From NCBI GenBank assembly GCA_900660155.1, contig CABFPE010001586.1:1-28309 (forward strand): a stretch of 28,309 nucleotides of DNA, given 5' to 3'. The notes beneath the pieces are model-generated. The model was not told the DNA's origin. It saw nothing but the letters and a program-made list of their open reading frames with translations, and did not search any database. This DNA is from Hofstenia miamia. Taxonomy: Eukaryota > Xenacoelomorpha > Acoela > Hofsteniidae. Position 1 is the first letter of the stretch. Each line of letters opens with the position of its first letter. This document shows positions 8,861 through 16,630 of this stretch, piece by piece. The translations under genes and the position numbers were made by a program.

Positions 8861-11800
8861 TTAATGCAGTTTGCTGCATATCACAAATAATAGTTTATTG
8901 CCTCCAGAATTTTTATGGCGTTCTGCTAACTGATAGGCAAAGTCCTGCATACGCTGAGCATTTACAGGTTGTGCAATTTGCCTTAATTCCATTGCAAAAC
9001 TATCTGCAGAATCCATAGTGCCAAATCCTGAAATGAAGCAATAAACTGCCCATACTTTCACTGTACTAGGTGGGCCACCGCCCCTATTCATGTTGTCTAA
9101 GGAGGAGGTAATACATTTTGTTGCCTCAATGTAAAATATCTCTCTCCTATCCATTGAAACAAAAACTACAACGTAGTTATCCCTTTCGTGAGGTAGTTCA
9201 ACATCCCTAGGCCTGTAAGGGTGTAAAGTTCTGTTGACTACCGGAACTTCAAATCCACTATTTCGAGTCAGGCTAATTTGTTTTAACATTGCGTCAATAT
9301 ACTCTTCACAAGGTAGATGTTGCTGCAATAGTTTTTGAATGACTGCCAACGTTTCAGTTTTTGACCCCACAAAGGTAATATCAGACAATGAGCGTACCCG
9401 TGACATAAGTACCACTAGCTGAGGCTTTTCCCATAGCTCGTAATCCTTTTGTACACTCGAAAGCTGCGTTGCCACTAAAGGCAGAGTATCCCCCATTGCA
9501 CGATGAATAGTGCTAGCCCCATAATGGGTAACTGGATACTGATGCCGTTTAAATAAAATGCCAGGACTGTTTGAATGTACAATTGGAGTTGTAAGCCACG
9601 TTATATTTTTCAGTTTCCAACCTTGTGCAGCAAAATCATTGTTATCAGGGATACGTTTCACCCCAGGTGGAGCAACAAAAGCAAAAAAAGGTGAGTGGTT
9701 AGCAACATCACCTGGCAAAGAGTCCACTACGCAAATTTGGTTATGTGAATAACCATGAATTCGATTATTTGTGGTAAATCTTAAACAAGCGCCCTTATAT
9801 AAGAGCAGAACCTCAGGTTCTTCAGCAAAGTAATTCAGTGTTTTAATCGAAAATGCATTGGCCAAAGACCATTGCAATCCACCAGAAGAAGAGTGTTCAT
9901 CAACAGCTCTTATTTCAACTTTATCAATGCTGTTATCCCTGCGCACTGCAGCATAATGCTGCTCAATAGCCTGTTGCAAGGCTTTTCTTTTCCCAAATAT
10001 TTTCACGCTAAGTCTGGGCACCTGAGACCAATCATCAACAAAATTGCAGCGTGAGTTAACAATTTGCTGATAGAGACTAATTTCAGGTTGAGAGATTTCG
10101 GTTTTTCGTCCTAGCTCATTGATGAGCTGTAGATCTTGATCAGCTGCTGCTCTAACTGATCCATTAAACTGAATGACTCTAAACAATGTCAGCATGCTTG
10201 TTGACATCCAAATGGATTGACCATTTATAGGACTAAGCTGCTTAGAGTCCCCACTTGCCATAAGTAAAATTCCACCAAAAGGTGTGCGGTTATCCCTGAC
10301 ATGTTGCAAGACAAGATCGACTGCTGCTAAATGCTCAGCTGTGAGCAACCCAATCTCCTCGAAAGCAAGCATGTCAATTCGTCTTAACTTGTTCCATGCA
10401 TCTGGCCGATGCTTCAATCGCTTTATTGTGCGTTCAGCACAAGTCACCACATTTATTTTATAATGCTGCTTACTTAAAATTGGCAATGGCACTAAAAGAT
10501 GCAAATGAGCACCCCCTAATGCCAAAGACCGCTGCGATGGGAGGCTAGTAATCTGAACATTCAATCCTTGAGATCTTGCATACAAGCAAGCTAGTTTTAA
10601 GACATGCGTCTTTCCGCTGCCAGGCAGCCCATTCAAAAGTGGAAGCTTAATAAAAGCTTCGTTTCCATTCAAAAACTGATCTATGGCTGCAATGGCAATG
10701 TTCAGTGCATACCTTTGTTCCTCAAAGGAATCCCGTGTTTGATCCCTGGCTCTCTGTATTTGAGGAACCCACTGTACAGGTTGTTCAACTGAGGCATTAA
10801 CCAAAGCATCATGATCAGGCAATCCAACAATTTGCTCATCATAGAGAGCGTCCACTAGCTTAACTTTCATTTGATGTATCTCTTCCTTTAGTCTAGCCGA
10901 AGCTTGACTTTGCACAGTGCGTAGTAGCACAGCCGGTGTTTCATGTACAAGTACATGATCATTCATAACGTTATCCCTTATAGAATCAAATGCCAGTCCC
11001 AAAAAGCGGTCAAACATTTTGGTACCTCCTGGCAGGTACATCAATTGTTCAAGTACATAACGTTTAAGTAATGCATGAACATCATCAATAGTAGCGTTAT
11101 CCCTGATTAATTTGGCTTTGACAAAGCTATGTCTTAATGAAGGTACTGCAAAAAGGTCTAACTCAGTCTCAAAACGGCCCATGCTTAATACCACATGTAC
11201 TAGGAACTTAAAGGGATTTAGCGGTGTAATGTTTGAGTATACTGGTATAGGAATAGCCGTTGGATACTCGCAATTAGGATAAACAAACCGTGCCCATAGT
11301 TCCCCATGCCTATTATGTATTGCTGCGGGCAAATAATCATCATTTAGTAGACCAGATTGCAGTATATCTAATGCTTGCGGTGTGTGAGAAAAATCTACAC
11401 ACTCCATAAACTTTGCCAAAGCACTGGGGCGAATTTGTATGACGCGCCCACACCCGTCAATCCACGCGCATTTCAGAATATCCCTGTCTAGATACTTTTC
11501 ATGCACAGAAAGACCTTGCCCCGTACGGAATTTTGACATGTTCCCCAAAGCAAACCAGCACAGATAATCAGCAAGATTATCAATGAACAATAATTCCGGA
11601 GGTCTAACTGAGAAAAGCGTCACGTTATCCATTTTCACCCTGCTGGCTAGGTGATCCTTTATAATCAAAACTTGGTTGTCGGTAAATTGTCTATGTTGTG
11701 GCAAAGCCAGAACATCCCGACGGGCCCGGACGGGCTCAATAAGACCTTGGACAGTAAGAATGTGAGCTGACGAATCAAACTGCACACTTTTCTGTCTCAT

Positions 11801-14800
11801 TTCAATTGTTTCTGTTGAGATTCTAATAAATTGGACACCTGGGTGGACTATTTCTAATCCCAAGGACATCCAATACATCTTTGTGATGGGCAACAAAGAT
11901 GCCATTTCCCGAGATGGATCGCGTTCCATTTTTTCATTCAATTCCTTTTGAGCATTCATTCGAGCCCCTGTAATTTTAGTGTTGTGCAATCCATCAGCCT
12001 CCACTTCCAATTTATCTTGGTTATCCCCGCTCTTAATATGAACTAAAGCTTGTTCATCAAAGCCAGCGACATATTTTGCAATATATCGTGACTCAAGCCA
12101 CACATCTGTCAATTGTAGGTTTTGGCTGGACAGAGTTGCAACAAACAACCGTGCATTACATGGACTCCAGTTTTCCCTTGGCTGAGCTGGATAATGCCAT
12201 TTTGCAGGCAAAATCTCTTTATTCAAATTTCCTTTTTCGTCAGTAAGCCCAATGGCTTTCAGTACTGCAATTGCGTCTGCAGTGTGGTTAACATTTATTT
12301 CTTCCACATAATAATCAGATGACGGCATGTGTCTGGGCACTCTACACACTTTTTCCCCATTCACTGTCCGTTTATGACAACGATAGCCGGAATTCTCACA
12401 ACTATGTTGTTGAATGATTGCTGCTTTTTCATATGCGTCAAGAAATTGGTCATTACTGGTAATAAGACCTTCGTCTACCCATGCATTAAAATGTTCTAAA
12501 CAGAACATGTCCCGTTGTGAGCAGGAAACGCGGTTTTGAGCAACCTGACTATGTGTACTATCCTTTGTGACGATGATAGCATGAATATGTGGCAAGTTAC
12601 CTACACTGGTCTGCCACTCAAACCTGTACCATAAATGCACAATTTCGCCTAAAGGTTTTTCAATGCTATCCCGGATGTATTCCATGTGATAAACGGCAGC
12701 CCTTTCCCAAGACCTCGTTAACTGAGGCATGATCGATTGCCTAAGGGACCTCTGCACGTCTGGAAATGCATATGCCTCTTCAATGAGAGTTTGGCATTGA
12801 TTATAAATGGGGGCGACCCCGTAGTGCTCACTCTGGTTACAGGTATGAGTGTAAAAATATGTTACGTTGTTCCTGGCAATTAATGCCGCCACTTCATTCA
12901 CCCTATCTCTACTATCAGCGCCATTGAAAGGATTTGACACCCCCGATTCGCTTTTATATAAATGCTCAAAACTTTGATTCCGAGCTGACGTGGAACAAGT
13001 GTATCTCAATCCTATGTTTGACAAAATGTCAAAACCAAATGCAATGTAGTTGGGATCAGTCCCAGTTAATGTTGTATGATCCATTAATCTAGCACGTACA
13101 TGATCAATTAGACTGCATATTCCATATTGCTTATTAGAATTATTCCCGCCCCATAAAGGTTGTGGTATTGCCCCAACATAAGAACCATCCGGGTTTTGTT
13201 TCCAGCAAATACTAGGGAAGAGTCCAGCTTCAGGATACAACAAAGGTATCGCGCTTCCCTTTGCAACTATATTTTGTAAGAATCTCTCACTAGTTGCATT
13301 AACATTTACCCGTTGGCCTGACCTCTGCAATAAACCACATTGCCTATTTAGCAGTATGTGACCATGTTGTACGTGTGTCGACAATGGTTCAAAATTAGTT
13401 TCCGGTTCTGCTGTGTTAGTTTCTAAGAAATCATTGCCTAAAGTAGCTATAGGCTCATTCACACCATATAAGCCAGGATTGGTTGCATAATCCAAATCCT
13501 CATTATCACTGAAAGGTATAAATCCTTCAAAGTTATCCCTGTGATCGTCAACAATTTCAGAATCAGATTCTGAATCAGAAGGTGGTGGACTGGGTTCCAC
13601 TTCAACAAAGACCCGTCCCAGAGGTCTAACAGAAAGGTAGGTATTTGTGTTATCCCTGGTGGCTTCCCCATGTCGCCGACATAATGCTGATGAGCATGGT
13701 TCTACAGCTGGGCATCTCCACTTACTAACTAAATTGCAAAGACGGTCATTTTGCAAAGCTGTACATTTATACTTTGTGCGAGAGTTATCCCTGGTTAGCG
13801 GAAACCCATGCTCTTCACACACAGCTCTAATCTCATTGCCCATTTGCTGTAAGAAAGACTGTCGCAATGCATCAACATTAAAATCTGGACAGTAAAAATA
13901 TACTGCCAAATGCCACTTTTTAATGCCATCACTAAAGTGCTCTACCTTTTCTGTAGATCCTGGAACAGAATCTATAAACCACTTGCATAATTGTCCGCCA
14001 TTGCGCATGGCTGACTTCCCAGACCACTTTTCATAATCATTCAAGTTCAGTTCACTGTGACACAAGTGCCGCAGCTCAAAGTTGCCACATTTTTCGTCAT
14101 TTCGTATTATTTCTGGTGGGAAATCTAGCGCAGACCTCCGCCGACCAGTATTGTAAATAAATACGATGTTATCCCTGGTTTCTGACACAAAGTCAATCAA
14201 ATCTTGCATATTGACTGCGAAATATGACTGTACACAAGGTAGTGACGCAAAGAGGCTTGCTACTTGAGCTTGAATTGTACCACCTATTGCTGCTTCCCTG
14301 AGAGCAGTTTGCATTTCATTTCTAGATAGGAAATGCTTGTAAGGATGATTTCTAGGTGCTCGTACATTGTTGCCTAATAATTTAGTTATATAGCGTAGTA
14401 GTTTCCCTTGCCAATTAGGAGTTTCAGTCACTACATTATGTAATTTTTGCCATATGTTGCCAAAAAATGCAGCAATATTACAAGTAATCCACAGCAGGCG
14501 AAAATCGCCATTAAAAACATTCAGATCTAAATGGACTTTATGTCCATACCCGTCGCTTATTTGAAGTGTGCAAAGCACTGTTGGCCATAAAGGCTCCGAT
14601 ATCAAATTATCCCTGATCGCATGATCTAAATTTGATTCACTGTTATCCCTGATCGCATGATCTACAGTGTTATCCCTGCTTTCTAAGTGCTGAGAACGTC
14701 GCATTTCTACAGCATCATTTAATGAAATATATGTCCCTGATGCGGCTGCTGCTGCAGCTTTCTCAGATCCAACCGGACATTTCAAAGACACACGGTGTCT

Positions 14801-15763
14801 TGCCATTTCCATGAAAAATCCTAATCTGTAGTCACTATTAATTCGATTGCGAAAATATGCACGAACATCTGGTCTATGATTTAAAATCAAGGCCTCCGCC
14901 CGTTCATATCGAAAACTTTCATCGTCACCTTCGCCCCAGTATTCAGAATTTGTAGAAATTGCGAAACTAGACATTCCAGAATAACCGCCTTCTTCCCGCA
15001 ACATTTGATAAGTGTGGGACGTAGTCCCGGACCGTGTGTTTTTATAAACTCTGGGGATCAATCGTGCTTGGGCTAATCTATCAGAATGCTGTAGAGGCAA
15101 ATTTCCCAAAACGGGATTTGGTGGTAAGTGTACCATGCCTTGCATTCGCCCACCATCGCAATTTCTGCACGTTAATAGACAAAGACCCCTTTCTTGTACA
15201 ATTGCTACACACGGCCCTATTCGCCATTTATTTAAAAATTGTTGCTCCTTCAAGAAATCAGGACGGATTCCGACAAGCCTATTTTCGAATTTCCCAAAAT
15301 CTGGGATCCCATTGCATAAGTTTTTCAAAAGTACTATAAAAGGCACAGAGCCACATTTTTCGACAAATTCGTTGCACCCATAGGGGCAACGTACAGAACA
15401 TACAGGATGTTCATTCAGCCATTTTCGCAAATTCACTAATTTGCCTGCAGATATAACTGCTTTTCCGTCAATTATGACTTGCGTCATATCAATAAAATAA
15501 GCATTGGGCATTGTTTCGTCATAGTTTTTGAATTCTATATGAAATTTAGATTTCATTAGAATCCAAGATTTCCGTAATGTTAAGGGCAAGCAAGCCCAAA
15601 ACTCCCTTGTGTTGTTTGTACCATTTACTAAAATATAGCAAATGTATGAGGGCCATGCACAACCCCACTGCCCTTTATCACCACAGCTTAGATATGTTTG
15701 GCACTCAGTGCAAAGCAAAGCACTTTCTAAACTGTATCTATTTCCAGTTGTTAATGAAAACAA
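8861..15763 (-). CDS. Helitron Rep/PIF1-like helicase, 2300 codons (copy 1)
   Basis: This is the rolling-circle transposase, which nicks and joins DNA and unwinds it during transposition. Residues 1-960 hold scattered Cys pairs (CTEC at 18-21, CLLTCRNC further on) and an acidic Ser/Pro linker near 722-750. The HUH Rep domain (about 970-1235) has TCN at 974-976, RFEWQ at 1047-1051, LPHIH at 1057-1061 and the paired tyrosines of YIAKY at Y1227 and Y1231. The SF1B/PIF1-like helicase (about 1690-2140) has GLPGSGKT at 1712-1719, FEE at 1801-1803 in the Walker B place, GDSKQLSP from about 1838, STIHRAMGDTL around R2088, and SRVR at 2121-2124. A C-terminal part of about 160 residues is unassigned; I see no clear endonuclease or OTU domain. 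The first codon is TTG, not ATG. The frame most likely continues from the upstream zinc-ribbon ORF and is cut off by 1 bp. The 6.9-kb frame is otherwise open and intron-free. Confidence 0.92.
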   Translation of the reverse strand: MFSLTTGNRYSLESALLCTECQTYLSCGDKGQWGCAWPSYICYILVNGTNNTREFWACLPLTLRKSWILMKSKFHIEFKNYDETMPNAYFIDMTQVIIDGKAVISAGKLVNLRKWLNEHPVCSVRCPYGCNEFVEKCGSVPFIVLLKNLCNGIPDFGKFENRLVGIRPDFLKEQQFLNKWRIGPCVAIVQERGLCLLTCRNCDGGRMQGMVHLPPNPVLGNLPLQHSDRLAQARLIPRVYKNTRSGTTSHTYQMLREEGGYSGMSSFAISTNSEYWGEGDDESFRYERAEALILNHRPDVRAYFRNRINSDYRLGFFMEMARHRVSLKCPVGSEKAAAAAASGTYISLNDAVEMRRSQHLESRDNTVDHAIRDNSESNLDHAIRDNLISEPLWPTVLCTLQISDGYGHKVHLDLNVFNGDFRLLWITCNIAAFFGNIWQKLHNVVTETPNWQGKLLRYITKLLGNNVRAPRNHPYKHFLSRNEMQTALREAAIGGTIQAQVASLFASLPCVQSYFAVNMQDLIDFVSETRDNIVFIYNTGRRRSALDFPPEIIRNDEKCGNFELRHLCHSELNLNDYEKWSGKSAMRNGGQLCKWFIDSVPGSTEKVEHFSDGIKKWHLAVYFYCPDFNVDALRQSFLQQMGNEIRAVCEEHGFPLTRDNSRTKYKCTALQNDRLCNLVSKWRCPAVEPCSSALCRRHGEATRDNTNTYLSVRPLGRVFVEVEPSPPPSDSESDSEIVDDHRDNFEGFIPFSDNEDLDYATNPGLYGVNEPIATLGNDFLETNTAEPETNFEPLSTHVQHGHILLNRQCGLLQRSGQRVNVNATSERFLQNIVAKGSAIPLLYPEAGLFPSICWKQNPDGSYVGAIPQPLWGGNNSNKQYGICSLIDHVRARLMDHTTLTGTDPNYIAFGFDILSNIGLRYTCSTSARNQSFEHLYKSESGVSNPFNGADSRDRVNEVAALIARNNVTYFYTHTCNQSEHYGVAPIYNQCQTLIEEAYAFPDVQRSLRQSIMPQLTRSWERAAVYHMEYIRDSIEKPLGEIVHLWYRFEWQTSVGNLPHIHAIIVTKDSTHSQVAQNRVSCSQRDMFCLEHFNAWVDEGLITSNDQFLDAYEKAAIIQQHSCENSGYRCHKRTVNGEKVCRVPRHMPSSDYYVEEINVNHTADAIAVLKAIGLTDEKGNLNKEILPAKWHYPAQPRENWSPCNARLFVATLSSQNLQLTDVWLESRYIAKYVAGFDEQALVHIKSGDNQDKLEVEADGLHNTKITGARMNAQKELNEKMERDPSREMASLLPITKMYWMSLGLEIVHPGVQFIRISTETIEMRQKSVQFDSSAHILTVQGLIEPVRARRDVLALPQHRQFTDNQVLIIKDHLASRVKMDNVTLFSVRPPELLFIDNLADYLCWFALGNMSKFRTGQGLSVHEKYLDRDILKCAWIDGCGRVIQIRPSALAKFMECVDFSHTPQALDILQSGLLNDDYLPAAIHNRHGELWARFVYPNCEYPTAIPIPVYSNITPLNPFKFLVHVVLSMGRFETELDLFAVPSLRHSFVKAKLIRDNATIDDVHALLKRYVLEQLMYLPGGTKMFDRFLGLAFDSIRDNVMNDHVLVHETPAVLLRTVQSQASARLKEEIHQMKVKLVDALYDEQIVGLPDHDALVNASVEQPVQWVPQIQRARDQTRDSFEEQRYALNIAIAAIDQFLNGNEAFIKLPLLNGLPGSGKTHVLKLACLYARSQGLNVQITSLPSQRSLALGGAHLHLLVPLPILSKQHYKINVVTCAERTIKRLKHRPDAWNKLRRIDMLAFEEIGLLTAEHLAAVDLVLQHVRDNRTPFGGILLMASGDSKQLSPINGQSIWMSTSMLTLFRVIQFNGSVRAAADQDLQLINELGRKTEISQPEISLYQQIVNSRCNFVDDWSQVPRLSVKIFGKRKALQQAIEQHYAAVRRDNSIDKVEIRAVDEHSSSGGLQWSLANAFSIKTLNYFAEEPEVLLLYKGACLRFTTNNRIHGYSHNQICVVDSLPGDVANHSPFFAFVAPPGVKRIPDNNDFAAQGWKLKNITWLTTPIVHSNSPGILFKRHQYPVTHYGASTIHRAMGDTLPLVATQLSSVQKDYELWEKPQLVVLMSRVRSLSDITFVGSKTETLAVIQKLLQQHLPCEEYIDAMLKQISLTRNSGFEVPVVNRTLHPYRPRDVELPHERDNYVVVFVSMDRREIFYIEATKCITSSLDNMNRGGGPPSTVKVWAVYCFISGFGTMDSADSFAMELRQIAQPVNAQRMQDFAYQLAERHKNSGGNKLLFVICSKLH
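14606..14678 (-). repeat. Three closely spaced in-frame CAGGGATAAC motifs
   Basis: The motif appears at 14606 (ATTATCCCTG on the plus strand), 14642 and 14669, spaced 36 and 27 bp. The first two are followed by the same ATCGCATGATCTA. In protein this is two copies of DHAIRDN followed, toward the N terminus, by a further RDN. It looks like local tandem duplication of a motif-bearing unit in multiples of three bases. Confidence 0.75.
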
Positions 15764-16238
15764 GGTTAGAGAACTTTCTCTGTATCATGTTGCATAGATC
15801 AACTTCAGTTAAGTCTAATGGATATTCATCCGTTGGAACCCTTAGGCAGTTTTCACAATGTGAAAAGACTATTTCGGATGTGCTAGGCACATCTTCAATA
15901 AATGCCGTATTTAAATCATCAATCATTTCGTCATTTGATCCCGTAGGACAATCCAACATATTTGATCTGCAAGGCTGATCAGTACCTGTAAGCCCCGAAG
16001 GACAATCCAACTCGCTATTTGATCTGCAAAGCTGATCAGTACCTGTATTTCTTAATCCCGAAGGACAATCCAACATATTTGATCTGCAAGGCTGATCAGT
16101 AACCACTTCGCGTTTTGAACTGTTGGGCAGCAGTTCAAGTTTCCGACATTTAGAGCAAGGCTCTTCAGCAGACTTTAGAAAGCCACCACATGTTGGGCAC
16201 TTAGCAGTGCTAGATTTGCGTTTAGCTTTCTTAGGCAT
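15738..16238 (-). CDS. Zinc-ribbon N-terminal ORF of Helitron copy 1 (166 codons)
   Basis: This appears to be the N-terminal segment of the Rep/helicase, separated from it by a 1-bp shift. It begins MPKKAKRK, a basic nuclear-localisation-like start. CPTC (residues 14-17) and CSKC (28-31) then form a Cys4 zinc ribbon, probably DNA-binding. Three tandem repeats of the type TDQxCRSNxxLDCPSG follow (about 48-103), then an acidic segment and CENCLR. The ATG has A at -3 and lies about 32 nt after a TCAGTC initiator-like site. The ORF overlaps the start of the large ORF by 26 bp in another frame. In copy 0 the same junction is in frame, so this is best read as a frameshifted start of one long protein. 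Translation as a separate small protein cannot be excluded. Confidence 0.75.
   Translation of the reverse strand: MPKKAKRKSSTAKCPTCGGFLKSAEEPCSKCRKLELLPNSSKREVVTDQPCRSNMLDCPSGLRNTGTDQLCRSNSELDCPSGLTGTDQPCRSNMLDCPTGSNDEMIDDLNTAFIEDVPSTSEIVFSHCENCLRVPTDEYPLDLTEVDLCNMIQRKFSNLVFINNWK
15942..16103 (-). repeat. Three in-frame tandem repeats in the Helitron N-terminal region
   Basis: On the plus strand GAAGGACAATCCAAC or GTAGGACAATCCAAC, then TTTGATCTGCAA and GCTGATCAGTA, occurs three times with units of roughly 54-63 bp. In the protein each unit has two Cys seven or more residues apart (CRSNMLDC, or CRSNSELDC). Copy 0 keeps two units before its breakpoint. Variable unit length and near-identity point to recent expansion by slippage or unequal exchange. 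Confidence 0.75.
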
Positions 16239-16266
16239 GCTGTTCTGGGCACTCGATGAGGCGATT

Positions 16267-16292
16267 GACTGAAATTTTAGGGGCCTTATATA
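16267..16292 (-). promoter_or_regulatory. Probable core promoter of Helitron copy 1
   Basis: On the minus strand TATATAAG (16292-16285) is followed by TCAGTC (16272-16267), a match to the arthropod-type initiator TCAGT. The start ATG is at 16238. The TATA-to-initiator spacing (22 nt from the first T to the A) is shorter than the usual 28-31 nt, so transcription may start a little further downstream, for example at CTCATC. Copy 0 lacks this region. Confidence 0.5.
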
Positions 16293-16630
16293 CTAGTTAT
16301 TCAAAGGCGCGGCCGCCATCAAAGCATTAATCAGTGGCCCGTACTTCAAAGCGAAGTTTTGCGGTTAAGGCTTCCTACCCACGGTGAAACGACTGGTAAT
16401 TAATTAATTAGTGCACCATAGCAGCTGACGCCAGAAACAAAGAACAATAGTGATTACCGCCTGGGCTAATTGAGTAGTTTATCAACACCAAACCAATATA
16501 TTATAATACGATATACATTACATGTATACATGTATATTTTTATGTTTAGTCAGAACAATAAATAAAATACAAGATATGCTATGATGAATTATTGAAAAAA
16601 CTTAAATTTATTTCTATTTAATAAGAATAT
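16293..16630 (-). other. 5' leader and uncertain 5' terminus of Helitron copy 1
   Basis: No gene is seen. The stretch holds a GC-rich GCGGCCGC palindrome (16309-16316), a run of TAATTAAT, and a perfect 16-bp palindrome TACATGTATACATGTA (16519-16534). It ends at the (TA)n tract that opens monomer D. The element's 5' end must lie in here, but no other copy in the window covers it. Confidence 0.45.

Larger units (their letters stand above)
8088..16630 (-). mobile_element. Helitron-like rolling-circle transposon, copy 1 (nearly full length)
   Basis: The element codes on the minus strand, so its 5' end is on the right. The left edge is placed at 8088 because homology with copy 2 begins there (shared AAAAAGAGCAACAAA) while the outer flanks are unrelated. 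From 5' to 3' it holds a leader and promoter, a 166-codon zinc-ribbon ORF, a 2300-codon Rep/helicase ORF, a motif-rich 3' region, and a nested hairpin about 75-125 bp inside the terminus. The 5' edge is uncertain: it lies somewhere between about 16300 and the (TA)n tract starting at 16631, since neither other copy shows that end. No terminal inverted repeats of cut-and-paste type were seen. The terminus does not end in an obvious CTRR a few bases after the hairpin, as canonical Helitrons do, so a Helentron/Helitron2-like variant is possible. Confidence 0.85.

Noticed and set aside
8459..14678. CRISPR-like array made of the repeated motif
   Set aside because: The motif is only 10 bp, spacing is irregular, most copies are inside codons, and the context is an animal transposon.
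15034..15978. Plus-strand ORFs of 82-133 codons opposite the Helitron gene (also at 8773, 9558, 9872, 13647, 25840)
   Set aside because: They are antisense shadows of a clear transposase coding sequence and have no recognisable features.
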